From Mangrovicoccus sp. (GTDB lineage: Bacteria > Pseudomonadota > Alphaproteobacteria > Rhodobacterales > Rhodobacteraceae): a DNA stretch of 55,689 bases. Position numbers and translations under genes: made by a program. The stretch is taken from positions 1 through 55,689 of the forward strand of contig JAOXSB010000069.1 of assembly GCA_025800345.1 (NCBI GenBank), written 5' to 3'. Shown piece after piece: positions 9,124 through 18,886 of this stretch; position 1 is the stretch's first letter, and each line of letters begins with the position of its first letter. The notes under the pieces were generated by a model, which was not told where the DNA came from, did not search any database, and was given only the letters and a program-made list of their open reading frames with translations.

Positions 9124-10395
9124 AAAATCAGCTTTTTGCCGCGCGGTCCAAGCCACGGAAATTTCAAAACCCGCCTCGGTTTCCCGTTCCTCACGCACCA
9201 AGCCTTGATCAAAGAGCCAAGCCCGCTGGCGGCCTTTGGCATAATCGAGCAACAGCACTTCTTGGCTAATGGGATCGCTGAGCATGGGGCCCAGGCGTTC
9301 AAGCAACTCTGCCACCCCCTCGCCAGAGATTGCCGACAGCGCATGCACATCCTCTTGGCGCGCGGCCCGCGCTGAGGCGGCGGCGGCCGCATCGGGGTTG
9401 AGCAGATCGGTTTTGTTCCAAACCTCGATCATGGCGCGGTCTTCGGGGATGCCCAGGCTGGCCAGGATCGCATGCACATCTTCGGCCTGCGCCTCGGTTT
9501 CAGGATGCGAGATATCGCGCACATGCAAGATCAGATCCGCGCTTAGAACCTCTTCCAATGTGGCACGAAAGGCTGCCACAAGTTCCGTGGGCAAATCGCT
9601 GATAAACCCAACCGTGTCCGAAAGGATCACCTGCGCCCCATTTGGCAGATCCAAAGCGCGCATGGTGGGGTCAAGCGTGGCAAAGAGCATATCCTTGGCC
9701 ATCACCTCGGCCCCGGTGAGCCGGTTAAACAAGGTGGATTTGCCCGCATTGGTATAGCCCACCAGCGCGACGATGGGATAAGGCACTTTGGCCCGTGCTG
9801 CACGGTGCAGGTCACGGGTTTTCACCACTTTATTCAGCTGGCGTTTGATCCGCCCAATGGCCTCGTCAATGGCACGGCGGTCGGCCTCGATCTGCGTTTC
9901 CCCAGGCCCGCCCACAAAGCCAAGCCCGCCCCGCTGGCGTTCCAAATGGGTCCAGGCGCGCACCAGCCGCGTGCGCTGATAGGCTAACGCGGCTTGCTCC
10001 ACCTGCAGCACGCCCTCACGGGTGCGCGCGCGATCAGCGAAAATCTCTAGGATCAGCGCGGTGCGATCTAGGATCTTGACCTTCCATTCACGCTCTAGAT
10101 TGCGCTGCTGCACCGGGGTGAGCGGGCCATCCACCAAAACCAATTCGATCTCATGGGTTTTGAAGTGATCGGCCAAACGCTCCACCGTGCCGTCACCAAA
10201 GAGCAATCCGGGCCGCGCCTTGGGCACAGGCACGATTTCTTGGCCGCGCAGGTCAATCCCTGGCAGCGCTTGCGCCAAAGACACAGCTTCGCCCAGAGCG
10301 AATTCAGGATCCCGACGCGTGCGATCCGCGCGCAAATCAGGATGCAAAACCCAGGCAGCGGTGTCCGGTGTTTCGGTCGAAATAGAGGTGGTCAG
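9112..10395 (-). CDS. hflX: GTPase HflX, ribosome-associated
   Basis: HflX is a GTPase that binds the 50S subunit and rescues or splits stalled ribosomes under stress. It shows the HflX N-terminal domain ([16 protein letters not shown]), the linker [19 protein letters not shown], then the G domain with G1 [10 protein letters not shown]3 DTVGF and G4 NKTD. There is no ATG. A TTG at 10347 gives 411 residues, but the family-conserved A-W-V-L-H-P segment starts just upstream. I therefore extend to the CTG at 10393-10395 (427 residues), which overlaps the hfq stop; an ATT at 10383 is also possible. The overlap suggests translational coupling with hfq. Confidence 0.9.
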   Translation of the reverse strand: MTTSISTETPDTAAWVLHPDLRADRTRRDPEFALGEAVSLAQALPGIDLRGQEIVPVPKARPGLLFGDGTVERLADHFKTHEIELVLVDGPLTPVQQRNLEREWKVKILDRTALILEIFADRARTREGVLQVEQAALAYQRTRLVRAWTHLERQRGGLGFVGGPGETQIEADRRAIDEAIGRIKRQLNKVVKTRDLHRAARAKVPYPIVALVGYTNAGKSTLFNRLTGAEVMAKDMLFATLDPTMRALDLPNGAQVILSDTVGFISDLPTELVAAFRATLEEVLSADLILHVRDISHPETEAQAEDVHAILASLGIPEDRAMIEVWNKTDLLNPDAAAAASARAARQEDVHALSAISGEGVAELLERLGPMLSDPISQEVLLLDYAKGRQRAWLFDQGLVREERETEAGFEISVAWTARQKADFEAL

Positions 10396-10625
10396 GTTTC
10401 GCCCTCATATAGCGAAATGGGCTGGCTCGGCATGATGGTCGAAATCGCGTGTTTATACACCAGTTGCGATTGTCCATCCCGGCGCAGCAAAACACAGAAA
10501 TTGTCAAACCAAGTGATCACGCCCTGGAGTTTGACCCCATTGATTAAAAAAATCGTGACCGGAACTTTGGTTTTCCGAACATGGTTCAGAAAGGCGTCTT
10601 GGAGGTTCTTGCTGTCTGATGCCAT
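10392..10625 (-). CDS. hfq: RNA chaperone Hfq
   Basis: Hfq forms a hexameric Sm-fold ring that pairs small RNAs with mRNAs. The 77-residue protein begins [14 protein letters not shown]. It carries the Sm1 motif ([18 protein letters not shown]) and the Sm2 motif ([10 protein letters not shown]), which define the proximal and distal RNA faces. The start at 10625 is chosen over an in-frame ATG 15 codons upstream because AAAGG precedes it at normal spacing and the family starts here. It is followed directly by hflX and preceded by trkH 171 bases upstream, the usual alphaproteobacterial order. Confidence 0.97.
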   Translation of the reverse strand: MASDSKNLQDAFLNHVRKTKVPVTIFLINGVKLQGVITWFDNFCVLLRRDGQSQLVYKHAISTIMPSQPISLYEGET

Positions 10626-10712
10626 TGTTATTGCCTTTGTTTTGGGCTCAAACCGTCGTCTGCGACTCAATATGACGTGACTTGTGGAACGATTCTACCC
10701 CCCTGCGTCGCC

Positions 10713-10751
10713 AAAGCGCGCTCGCTTTCGCAAATGCGGCATTTCTGCCGC
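10713..10751 (-). promoter_or_regulatory. Two hairpins in the trkH-hfq spacer (hfq leader)
   Basis: Read on the minus strand, a 6-base stem GCGGCA/TGCCGC (10746-10751 with 10736-10741) closes a GAAA tetraloop. It is followed by a second 6-base stem AAAGCG/CGCTTT (10723-10728 with 10713-10718) with a 4-base loop. They lie about 90-125 bases before the hfq start. They may end trkH transcripts or belong to the hfq 5' leader. Confidence 0.4.
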
Positions 10752-10796
10752 CGCCCTTTGCTGCTGGCAGCTCCCTGCATAAACGCGCCTGCCGCT

Positions 10797-12290
10797 TTAA
10801 AAGCGCCAAAAGCCCGGATTGAGCAGCGCCACCAATGTCAGCGTGCCCAAGCGGCCCAAAAGCATTGATAAACAAAGAATAAACTTCGCCCCATCGGTGA
10901 GGCTTGAGGCCGTAAAGCCCGGCTCAATGGCGGGAATCAGCGGGCCTGTGGTGCTGAGCGTGGCCACCGCCAGAACCGAGGCGGCTTCAAAATCGATCCC
11001 CGTGGCGGTCAAGGCCAGCATGATGGCACAGATCGACAGGCCGAATGTCATAAAATAGACCCAAGCGATCAGCGCGTTTTCAGGCAAAATCGCCCGCCCG
11101 CGGCTGCCCAAATGCGAAACCAGCGAGGGATGCACCAAACGCGACATCTCGCGGGCGCTGTGGCGGTAAAGGATATAGACGCGCAGCAATTTCACCCCGC
11201 CCGCCGTGGTGGCCACGCCGCCGCCGATCAGCACCAGCCCCATCAGCACCAATGCCGGTGTTTGCAGCCCCGACCAGCTTTGTGTCTGGACCCAATCTGC
11301 GGACACGAACCCGGTGGTGGTCAAAAAGGACAAGGAGGTGAAAAGGCTGCCCCAAATCACATCATCAAGCAGCAGCGGGTGTACACCATCTTGGCTGGCG
11401 GCGGGATCAACCCAATGGCGCAAGATCAACAGAGCGGTGAGAAGCGCGACAATGAATGCCGCGGCGCGCAATTCAGGCTCGCGCCACATGGGCAGGTTGA
11501 TGGCGCTGGACATGTCCTTGGCAAAGCTGCGCCTTAGCAAGGCAAAGATAAAAAACAGAAAAATAGCTAGTTCCGCCCAGCGGCTAGAGCCCGCTTCGGA
11601 AAAACTATGTAGCGGGGTGATGCCGCTGGTGGACAGTGTCGACATCGCATGGCAGAGCGCCACGAACGGGTCTTCCCCTGCGAGCAGAAGCAAGATCCAA
11701 AGCAGCAAGGTCAACCCGGTATAGACGGGCATCAAGGCCATCGTGTGCCGGGTGAGCCGTTCGCGCGGGTCGTTTTTGCCAAAAGCGTTTTGCGTGGTGG
11801 TTTTGCCCTGCCGTACCCGGCTGGCCAGCACTTCGAACCCGCCCAAGCGCAAGGGCGCGAAAATGGCGATGGCCGCAACCCAGATCAAAAACCCACCATA
11901 CCAACCGATCAGCGCCCGCCATAAATGCACCGAAGGCGCCGTGCCACGCGCATCGGACAGGATCGGCAACCCGGTTGTGGTCAGGCTCGAGACCATTTCC
12001 AAATAGCCATCAAGCAAACTCATGCCCGGTGAGGCTTCGATCAACGGCAAAGCCAAAAGCCATGGCAGCAGGAAATAGGCCCCGACAATGGTCAGCAGCA
12101 TCGCCCGCACAGGTTTTTGAATCTGCCACGTTTGCGCGGCAATCCCAACCAATACGGCGCATCCGGTAAGCACGACGCCGCCATAGAAAAATGGGCGGGC
12201 GATGGCATAGTGATTGAGTGTGGCCGCATGCAGCGCAATGATCAGCATCGACAATGTGCCGATACAAGCCATCACCACCAGGATCGGCAT
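10797..12290 (-). CDS. trkH: Trk-type potassium uptake system membrane subunit TrkH
   Basis: TrkH forms the membrane channel that imports K+ and is gated by TrkA. The 497-residue protein has about ten membrane segments. Its four P-loop filter repeats can all be seen: SSLTTTG, STLSTSG, SFLTTTG and ATLSTTG. Each has the T-x-(T/S)-G shape of the K+ selectivity filter. The ATG at 12290 lies 26 bases after the trkA stop. An in-frame TTG at 12311 would add 7 residues, and upstream of it only the trkA stop codon remains in frame. trkA and trkH are clearly one operon downstream of ntrX. Confidence 0.95.
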   Translation of the reverse strand: MPILVVMACIGTLSMLIIALHAATLNHYAIARPFFYGGVVLTGCAVLVGIAAQTWQIQKPVRAMLLTIVGAYFLLPWLLALPLIEASPGMSLLDGYLEMVSSLTTTGLPILSDARGTAPSVHLWRALIGWYGGFLIWVAAIAIFAPLRLGGFEVLASRVRQGKTTTQNAFGKNDPRERLTRHTMALMPVYTGLTLLLWILLLLAGEDPFVALCHAMSTLSTSGITPLHSFSEAGSSRWAELAIFLFFIFALLRRSFAKDMSSAINLPMWREPELRAAAFIVALLTALLILRHWVDPAASQDGVHPLLLDDVIWGSLFTSLSFLTTTGFVSADWVQTQSWSGLQTPALVLMGLVLIGGGVATTAGGVKLLRVYILYRHSAREMSRLVHPSLVSHLGSRGRAILPENALIAWVYFMTFGLSICAIMLALTATGIDFEAASVLAVATLSTTGPLIPAIEPGFTASSLTDGAKFILCLSMLLGRLGTLTLVALLNPGFWRF

Positions 12291-12316
12291 GCGCCCGAAA
12301 AATTTGGCAATCGCGC

Positions 12317-13693
12317 TCAGAAGAACTCCACCGAGACCTGCAACAGGCGCTCGACCTCCGGAATATCTGAGGCCAAAGCAAAGACGGCGATCACATCACC
12401 TTCTTCGATCCGATTGGCCCCTTTGGGGATGAAAACCTCGCCGCCCCGCATCACCGCGCCCAGCAGCGCACCTTCGGGAAAATCAATATCGCGCACTTGT
12501 TTTCCCGCGATCTCGGAGCTTGCCAGAACCTGCGCTTCGATCACTTCGGCCTCCGCATCGCCGACGGAGTAGACCCCGCGCACCCGACCATGGCGAATAT
12601 GGCGAAGGATCGAGGAAACCGTGGTGGAGCGCGGGTTGATATACGCGTCGATCTCTAGCGGGCCCAGCAGCGGCAATAGGCTGGGATCATTGACCAAGCT
12701 GATGGCCATGGGGCAGCCGACGGATTTGGCCCGCACTGCGCTGAGCAGATTGGTTTTATCATCATCGGTCACGGTCAAGATCGCATCGGCGCGCTCAATA
12801 TTGGCCTCGCCCAAAAGCTCTGTGTTCAGACCATCCCCATGGAGCACGATGGTGCGTTCCAAAGCTTCCGCAGCCAGTTCCGCGCTTGAGCGGTTGCGTT
12901 CGATCATTTTCACGCGCACACGGCTGGCTTGGCTTTCCAAAGCCCGCGCCACGGCCAGACCCACATGGCCGCCGCCGACGATCACCACCCGTTCCTGACG
13001 CTGGGCGCTTTTGCCATAAATCTCCAAAGTGCGGCGCACGTCATCGCGATGAGTGAATAGATAGATCTCGTCCCCTGCAAAGAGCTGATCCCCGGCATCC
13101 GGAGAAAACAGGGTGCCATCGCGGCGCACGCCCACCACCATGGCCCGCAGGGTGGAAAACAAATCACGCAGCTGGCGCAGGGGCGTTTCAAGAACCGGGC
13201 AATCTTCATCCAAAACAATGCCGATCAGCACCGCTTGGTCATTCAGGAACGCTTCGGTGTCAAAAGCCACTGGGATGGCCAGGCGTTTCAGCGCCGCTTG
13301 GGCCACTTCTTTTTCCGGGCTGATCACCACATCAATGGGAAGGTGATCGCGCCGATAAAGATTGCTGTCGATGGCCGAGAGATAGCTTTGCGAACGCAGG
13401 CGCGCGATTTTACGCGGCACGGAAAACACCGAATGGGCGACCTGACAGGTCACCATATTCACCTCGTCCGAATGGGTGGCGGCGATGACCATATCGGCGT
13501 CTTCGGCCCCGGCGCGCTCGAGCACATCGGGATAGGACGCAAAACCGGCAATGCCCTTGACATCCAGCGTGTCAGTGGCCCGCCGGACCAAAGCGGGGTT
13601 GTTATCCACCACGGTGACGTCATTGCGTTCACCGGATAAATGCCGCGCGATTTGCCAGCCCACCTGCCCGGCTCCACAGATAATGAAATTCAT
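12317..13693 (-). CDS. trkA: Trk potassium uptake regulatory subunit TrkA
   Basis: TrkA is the peripheral NAD(H)-binding gating ring of the Trk system. The 458-residue protein is a tandem of two RCK units. The first Rossmann motif is GAGQVGWQIA at residues 7-16, the second is GGGHVGLAVA near residue 242, and each is followed by a RCK-C domain. This matches the full-length E. coli-type TrkA. It lies 41 bases after ntrX and 26 bases before trkH. The ntr-trk adjacency is a known alphaproteobacterial arrangement. Confidence 0.96.
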   Translation of the reverse strand: MNFIICGAGQVGWQIARHLSGERNDVTVVDNNPALVRRATDTLDVKGIAGFASYPDVLERAGAEDADMVIAATHSDEVNMVTCQVAHSVFSVPRKIARLRSQSYLSAIDSNLYRRDHLPIDVVISPEKEVAQAALKRLAIPVAFDTEAFLNDQAVLIGIVLDEDCPVLETPLRQLRDLFSTLRAMVVGVRRDGTLFSPDAGDQLFAGDEIYLFTHRDDVRRTLEIYGKSAQRQERVVIVGGGHVGLAVARALESQASRVRVKMIERNRSSAELAAEALERTIVLHGDGLNTELLGEANIERADAILTVTDDDKTNLLSAVRAKSVGCPMAISLVNDPSLLPLLGPLEIDAYINPRSTTVSSILRHIRHGRVRGVYSVGDAEAEVIEAQVLASSEIAGKQVRDIDFPEGALLGAVMRGGEVFIPKGANRIEEGDVIAVFALASDIPEVERLLQVSVEFF

Positions 13694-13734
13694 ACCCCTG
13701 CTCCCCTGCGCGCCTTGGGCTTATGCAATGCTGA

Positions 13735-15141
13735 TCAAGGATCCGAAGACGTGTCTACGGTTGCAATCCGCGCACCGGCCTTGGTTGCTGTGACGACGCT
13801 GAGGGATTTCAGTTTCCGGTGCAAGGCCGAGCGCTCCATCCCGACAAAATTGGCGGTGCGCGAGATATTTCCGCCGAAGCGGTTGATTTGGGTGAGCAAG
13901 TATTCACGCTCGAACATCTCGCGAGCCTCGCGCAATGGCAATTGCGTGATCGGCCCTGCCAGAACCACGCGATCTTCGCCGGAATCCTCGGGCCGGTTGC
14001 CGGGCAGCTCATTGGGCCCGATCTCGCCGCTTTCATTGCCCAAGATCAGCACCCGTTCCATCACATTGCGCAATTGCCGCGCATTGCCTGGCCATTGCAT
14101 GGTTTGCAGCAAGGCGGCGGCTTCTTCGGAAAGCGGGCGTTTGGGCAGACCTTCGGTTTCATGAAACCGCTCAATGAAAGCCTCGGCCAAAAGCGGGATA
14201 TCGCCGCGGCGCTCTTCCAGCCCTGGGACTTTCACCGGCACCACATTGAGACGATGATACAGCTCTTCGCGGAACCGGCCTTGTTCGATCTCGTTTTCCA
14301 AATTGCGCGCGGTGCTTGACACAATGCGCACATCCACGCTCACCAAAGCCGAGCCGCCCACCCGTTGAAATTGCTGATCCACCAGAACCCGCAGGATTTT
14401 CGCCTGGGTGTCCATGGGCATATCCGCGATCTCGTCCAGATAAAGCGTGCCGCCATCCGCTTGTTCCAACAGCCCTGGCTGCACGGGCTGGCCTTGGGAT
14501 TCTGCCCCGAACAGCAAGGTTTCCATGTGCTGGGCATCAACGCTGGCGCAATTAAGGGTGATAAACCCGCCGCTGGCGCGATGGGAATTGCTGTGCAGAT
14601 ACCGCGCGGCGGTTTCCTTGCCCGATCCCGGCGGGCCCGAGAGCATCACCCGCCCATTGGATTTGGTGACTTTGTCCAGCTGGGTCTTGAACAGTTTAAA
14701 AGGCTGGCTTTGCCCGATCAGTTCGATGGAAGAGGCATCCCCCCGGCGCAGCTCGGTGTTTTCCCGGCGCAAGCGCGAGGTCTCCATGGCCCGACGGATC
14801 ACCACCAAAAGCTGGTCGATATTAAAGGGCTTTTCGATAAAATCATACGCGCCCTGTTTGATCGCCGCCACGGCGATCTCGATATTGCCATGGCCCGAGA
14901 TGATCACCACGGGCACTTGCGGCGTTTCCCGTTTGACCTTGGTTAGGATGTCGATCCCATCCATATCGCTGTCTTTGAGCCAGATATCGAGGATCATCAG
15001 CGCGGGCAGCCCATCGGCCAGGGCCGCCACGCATTCGTCAGAGGTGCCCGCCAGACGCGTGGAAAAGCCCTCGTCTTCCAGAATGTCAGAGATCAGCTCG
15101 CGGATATCGCGTTCATCATCGACAATCAGAATATCTGTCAT
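13735..15141 (-). CDS. ntrX: Response regulator NtrX, AAA+ type with altered L1 loop
   Basis: NtrX is the partner of NtrY and is linked to nitrogen, redox and envelope control in alphaproteobacteria. The 468-residue protein has a receiver domain with phospho-acceptor D52 and K104. An AAA+ domain follows with Walker A GPPGSGKE (169-176) and Walker B GGTLYLDEIAD. The C-terminal Fis-type helix-turn-helix reads NRFGGNISRTANFVGMERSALHRKL. Where sigma54 activators have GAFTGA, this protein has FGAESQGQPVQPG (211-223). The sigma54 contact loop is thus missing, so it probably acts with another sigma factor or as a repressor. It lies 31 bases after ntrY. Confidence 0.95.
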   Translation of the reverse strand: MTDILIVDDERDIRELISDILEDEGFSTRLAGTSDECVAALADGLPALMILDIWLKDSDMDGIDILTKVKRETPQVPVVIISGHGNIEIAVAAIKQGAYDFIEKPFNIDQLLVVIRRAMETSRLRRENTELRRGDASSIELIGQSQPFKLFKTQLDKVTKSNGRVMLSGPPGSGKETAARYLHSNSHRASGGFITLNCASVDAQHMETLLFGAESQGQPVQPGLLEQADGGTLYLDEIADMPMDTQAKILRVLVDQQFQRVGGSALVSVDVRIVSSTARNLENEIEQGRFREELYHRLNVVPVKVPGLEERRGDIPLLAEAFIERFHETEGLPKRPLSEEAAALLQTMQWPGNARQLRNVMERVLILGNESGEIGPNELPGNRPEDSGEDRVVLAGPITQLPLREAREMFEREYLLTQINRFGGNISRTANFVGMERSALHRKLKSLSVVTATKAGARIATVDTSSDP

Positions 15142-15172
15142 GGCTCTGCTCTTTGCCTCTTATATCAACGGG

Positions 15173-17452
15173 CTATTCGGCCGCTTGTGGCTTTTGATGG
15201 TATTCATGGGGCAGCCAAATGGCCACCTTGGCCCCTTTGGCTTGTTCCGGCCCAAAGGGTTCGGCCTCGTCCAATTGAATGCGACCCCCATGGTCTTCAA
15301 CGATTTTCTTCACGATGGGCAGGCCCAGTCCGGTGCCTTTTTCGCGTGTGGTCACATAAGGCTCAAAGAGCCGCGCGCGATCTGGTGGAAAGCCTGGGCC
15401 ATTATCGCTGACCGAGATCACCACCCCATCACTGTCTTGCTCTAGGGCCACGCGCACTTCGGGGTGATGACCCGCGGGCGGGTTGGGATGCTCGGTGGCC
15501 GCCTCAGCCGCGTTCTTGATAAGATTGGTTAAGGCTTGCGTGATCAAGGTATTGTCGATCTCTGCCATAACCGGGGCCTCGGCCCCTTGAGCGGCAACCT
15601 TCACATGGGCGGTATCGGCGCTTTGCAACAGCACTGCATCGCGCAGCAAAGCCGCCAAATCCTGCTCCCTCTGATCAGGCTGCGGCATCCGGGCAAAGCG
15701 GGAAAACTCATTGACGATGCGCCGCAGATCTTCGGTTTGCCGCACAATCACATCAGTGAGTCGCTCAAGCGCATCGCTTTGCTCGGCATCCAAATGGCGC
15801 GAAAATTTGCGTTTGATCCGCCCGGCAGACAGCTGAATTGGCGTCAGCGGGTTCTTGATCTCATGGGCGATGCGCCGGGCCACATCCCCCCAAGCGGCCA
15901 TCCGCTGAGCGGTGACAAGATCGGTCACATCATCAAAGGCGATCACATAGCCTTCCAGTGCGCCCTCTTCGCTGTGACGGGCGGCCAAGCGCACCAAGAT
16001 GCGCCGATCCATGCCGCCGCGATGCATGGCGATCTCATGCTGGCTATCGGGCGCATTGCTTTGGCGCAGCTCATCGAGCAGCGCGGTGAATTCCGGCACT
16101 AGTTCTACCAGCCCTTGGCCCGAAGCGGCTTGCTGATCGAGATCCAGCAATCGTGCGCCCGAGCGGTTGACCAGCTCCACTTGGCCGGCGGCATCCACGG
16201 ACATCACCCCAGAGGTGACCGAGCCGAGCACGGAATCAAACAATCGGCGGCGTTCTTCGCTGCTGTCATGGGCTTCCACCAGACTGTCGCGTTGAATCTT
16301 CAACTGCCGGGTCATTTGGTTGAACAGCCGCCCCAGCATGGCGATCTCATCATCGCCGCTGCTTTCCCGCACCTGCACATCCAGATTGCCCGCACCCACT
16401 TGCTGTGCGGCGCCAGCCAAGCGCCCGACCGGGCGCGAGAGCCGTTCAGCCAGCCAGAGCCCCAGCCAGATGGCGGCCAGGATCAAGATCACAGCAAAGC
16501 CGAGATAGAGCAGACCAAATTCAAACAAGAGCCGCCCGCGTTGGTGTTCGAGCTGTTGATAAAGAATTGCCGATTGCTGGGTTTCATCCAACAAGCTGAG
16601 CAATTGCCCATCCACTTCGCGGGACACGTAAAGATAGCGATCCACAAAGGACGCAAGCTGCACCAAGGCGCGAAATTCGTTATTGTCCCAATCGGCGATG
16701 ATCACCGTCTCACCGCGGCGGGCATCGGCGATGTCATCGGGGCGCGGGGTTTCATAGTCGAACAGATATGAACCATCGCCTCGGGCCCGGATCTCGCCAG
16801 AGCCATCGATCACATAGGCTTCTTTCAAACCGCGCTGGATCTGCCCCTGCACCTGCGCCAAAGACAAGCGTAGCACCCCATCGGTCATGATGAATGTGGC
16901 GTCTTTTTGGCGATCCAGCAGCCTGGCGATGGCTTCTGCATCCGTGGACAGATCCCGCCGGTGTTCGGCTTCATAGGCTTCGGCGGCATCAAGTGAGGCG
17001 CGCACCACATCGCTGACCCGGCCAGAAAACCAGCCTTCAAGCCCGACATTCAGGGTCATGCCTGCAAAGACAGCCACCAAAACCGTCGGCACCAGCGCGA
17101 CAATGGAAAACACCGCCGTTAGGCGCAAATGCAGCCGCGATCCCGCAGATTGCGCCCGGCGCGCCGCGATCATCTTCACAATCCGGTGCAACACCAGGGT
17201 CGCAACCAGCAGCACATAGACCAAATCGGCCAAGAGCACCAAGCGCAGCTCTAGATCCGAAGCCCCCACATCCATGGGGCCAAGCACCAAAAACGTGGCG
17301 ATAGCCAGGGCCGGGCCCAACACCACCAGCAGCACCGCGCCGATGGTCCGTGCGCGCCGTTTCAGCATTTGATATTTAACCGCATTGGCTTGGGCGATCC
17401 TGCCCATCTCTGCGCCCATGCAACACTCCACACCCGTCGCAGGCCTGCTCAT
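15173..17452 (-). CDS. ntrY: Membrane sensor histidine kinase NtrY
   Basis: NtrY is the membrane sensor that phosphorylates NtrX. The 759-residue protein shows N-terminal membrane segments (about residues 38-58, 72-92 and 108-130), a periplasmic region (to about 305) and a further membrane helix (about 315-335). HAMP, PAS and kinase domains follow, with the phosphorylated histidine in [14 protein letters not shown], then the N box LIKNAAEA and the G boxes DNGPGFP and GTGLGLPIV. The chosen ATG has a weak ribosome site. ATG codons at 17419 and 17407 are alternatives, the first with TGGAG in front. It is transcribed 69 bases after ntrC. Confidence 0.95.
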   Translation of the reverse strand: MSRPATGVECCMGAEMGRIAQANAVKYQMLKRRARTIGAVLLVVLGPALAIATFLVLGPMDVGASDLELRLVLLADLVYVLLVATLVLHRIVKMIAARRAQSAGSRLHLRLTAVFSIVALVPTVLVAVFAGMTLNVGLEGWFSGRVSDVVRASLDAAEAYEAEHRRDLSTDAEAIARLLDRQKDATFIMTDGVLRLSLAQVQGQIQRGLKEAYVIDGSGEIRARGDGSYLFDYETPRPDDIADARRGETVIIADWDNNEFRALVQLASFVDRYLYVSREVDGQLLSLLDETQQSAILYQQLEHQRGRLLFEFGLLYLGFAVILILAAIWLGLWLAERLSRPVGRLAGAAQQVGAGNLDVQVRESSGDDEIAMLGRLFNQMTRQLKIQRDSLVEAHDSSEERRRLFDSVLGSVTSGVMSVDAAGQVELVNRSGARLLDLDQQAASGQGLVELVPEFTALLDELRQSNAPDSQHEIAMHRGGMDRRILVRLAARHSEEGALEGYVIAFDDVTDLVTAQRMAAWGDVARRIAHEIKNPLTPIQLSAGRIKRKFSRHLDAEQSDALERLTDVIVRQTEDLRRIVNEFSRFARMPQPDQREQDLAALLRDAVLLQSADTAHVKVAAQGAEAPVMAEIDNTLITQALTNLIKNAAEAATEHPNPPAGHHPEVRVALEQDSDGVVISVSDNGPGFPPDRARLFEPYVTTREKGTGLGLPIVKKIVEDHGGRIQLDEAEPFGPEQAKGAKVAIWLPHEYHQKPQAAE

Positions 17453-17521
17453 TTAGCCAGGTAACTGTGCGACTTTGGCCACAGAATTGCAATGAGTCTG
17501 TTGCGGTTTTACATCATTTGC

Positions 17522-18886
17522 CTACATCAATTTACGGCGACGGGTCACCCGAATATCCAGGTCGGTGATTTTCTTGCGCAAAGTATTCCGATTGATCCCC
17601 AAAAGATCGGCGCATTTCGCCTGATTGCCACCAGTGGCATCCAAAGCGATCTCAATCAGGGGCAATTCCACCTCTTTCAAGATGCGCTGATAAAGCCCCG
17701 GGGGCGGCAACATGCCTCCATGCAGATCGAAATAACGGCGCAAATGCTTGGCCACCGACAGCGAGAGCTTTTCGCTATCGGCCTGACCCATGGAAGATTG
17801 CATGGCAGGCTGATTGGACAGCACTTGCTCCACCTCGGCGCGGGTGATCTCGTCTTCGGAATTGGTCACCACCAGGCGGCGGATGGTGTTTTCCAACTGG
17901 CGCACATTGCCAGGCCAGCTATAGGCGCGGATCATTTCCAGCGCGTCATTGGAAAACCGGCGCGATCCCGCACCTTCGGCCTCGCTGCGCAGCAGGAAAT
18001 GTTCTGCGAGCAACGGAATGTCATCCACCCGCTCGCGCAAGGCAGGCACATTGATGGTTACGCCGCCCAGGCGATAGAACAGATCTTGGCGGAAACTGCC
18101 CTCTTCCATCTTGCGCGACAGATCCCCTTGGGACGTGGCCATGACCCGCGGCGCGGGATCACCAAACCCATCCAGCATCCGCACGATCCGGGCTTGGGCA
18201 TCAGCGTCCAGATCCCCTACCTCGTCAAACAGCAGCGAGCCACCGCGGGCGCGGGCAATCACCGAGGCCGGCCCATCAGCGCCAGAAAGGTCCGAGGCCG
18301 AGGCGACCACAAAAGGCATGGTCCGGCGGTCGGAAAAATCATGGATCGCCCGGGCGATCAGGGATTTGCCCGTGCCGCTTTCCCCGGTCACCAACACGGT
18401 CAATTCGGTGTTCATCACCCGGGCCACCAAGCGATAAAGCGCCTGCATGGCCGGGGTGCGCCCCACCAAAGGCAGATCATCGGTAGACCGTTCCGGCACA
18501 GCCCGGGGCGCAGGTACCCGGCGCTTGACCTCAAGCGCGCGGGCGGCGCGTTTCATGAGGTCCGGCAGATCGAAGGGCTTGGGCAGGTAATCGAACGCAT
18601 CGGCTTCGGCCGCTTGGATCGCGGTCATGATGGTGTTTTGCGCCGAGATCACAATCACCGGCAAGCCCGGCCGTTCATCGGCAATTTTCGGCAGTGCCTC
18701 GAGCCCATTGCCATCGGGCATGATCACATCCGAGATCACCAGATCGCCTTTGCCCTCTTCCACCCAACGCATCAGTGTCATCAGCGAGGAGGTCGCATGT
18801 ACTTTGCAGCCCGCGCGGGTCAGCGCTTGGGTCAGAACCGTTCGGATCGTGCGGTCGTCATCTGCGACAAGAATGGTTCCGTCCAT
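17522..18886 (-). CDS. ntrC: Nitrogen regulator NtrC (NRI), Rhodobacter type lacking GAFTGA
   Basis: NtrC activates nitrogen-assimilation genes when phosphorylated by NtrB. The 454-residue protein has a receiver domain (phospho-acceptor D53, K103), an AAA+ domain with Walker A GESGTGKS (168-175) and Walker [12 protein letters not shown] (215-225), and a Fis-type C-terminal helix-turn-helix with RNTLRKKI. Between PFVVASA (191-197) and Walker B there are only about 17 residues, against roughly 35 in enteric NtrC, and GAFTGA is gone. Rhodobacter capsulatus NtrC is known to lack this loop and to activate sigma70 RNA polymerase. The start codon shares one base with the ntrB stop. Confidence 0.96.
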   Translation of the reverse strand: MDGTILVADDDRTIRTVLTQALTRAGCKVHATSSLMTLMRWVEEGKGDLVISDVIMPDGNGLEALPKIADERPGLPVIVISAQNTIMTAIQAAEADAFDYLPKPFDLPDLMKRAARALEVKRRVPAPRAVPERSTDDLPLVGRTPAMQALYRLVARVMNTELTVLVTGESGTGKSLIARAIHDFSDRRTMPFVVASASDLSGADGPASVIARARGGSLLFDEVGDLDADAQARIVRMLDGFGDPAPRVMATSQGDLSRKMEEGSFRQDLFYRLGGVTINVPALRERVDDIPLLAEHFLLRSEAEGAGSRRFSNDALEMIRAYSWPGNVRQLENTIRRLVVTNSEDEITRAEVEQVLSNQPAMQSSMGQADSEKLSLSVAKHLRRYFDLHGGMLPPPGLYQRILKEVELPLIEIALDATGGNQAKCADLLGINRNTLRKKITDLDIRVTRRRKLM

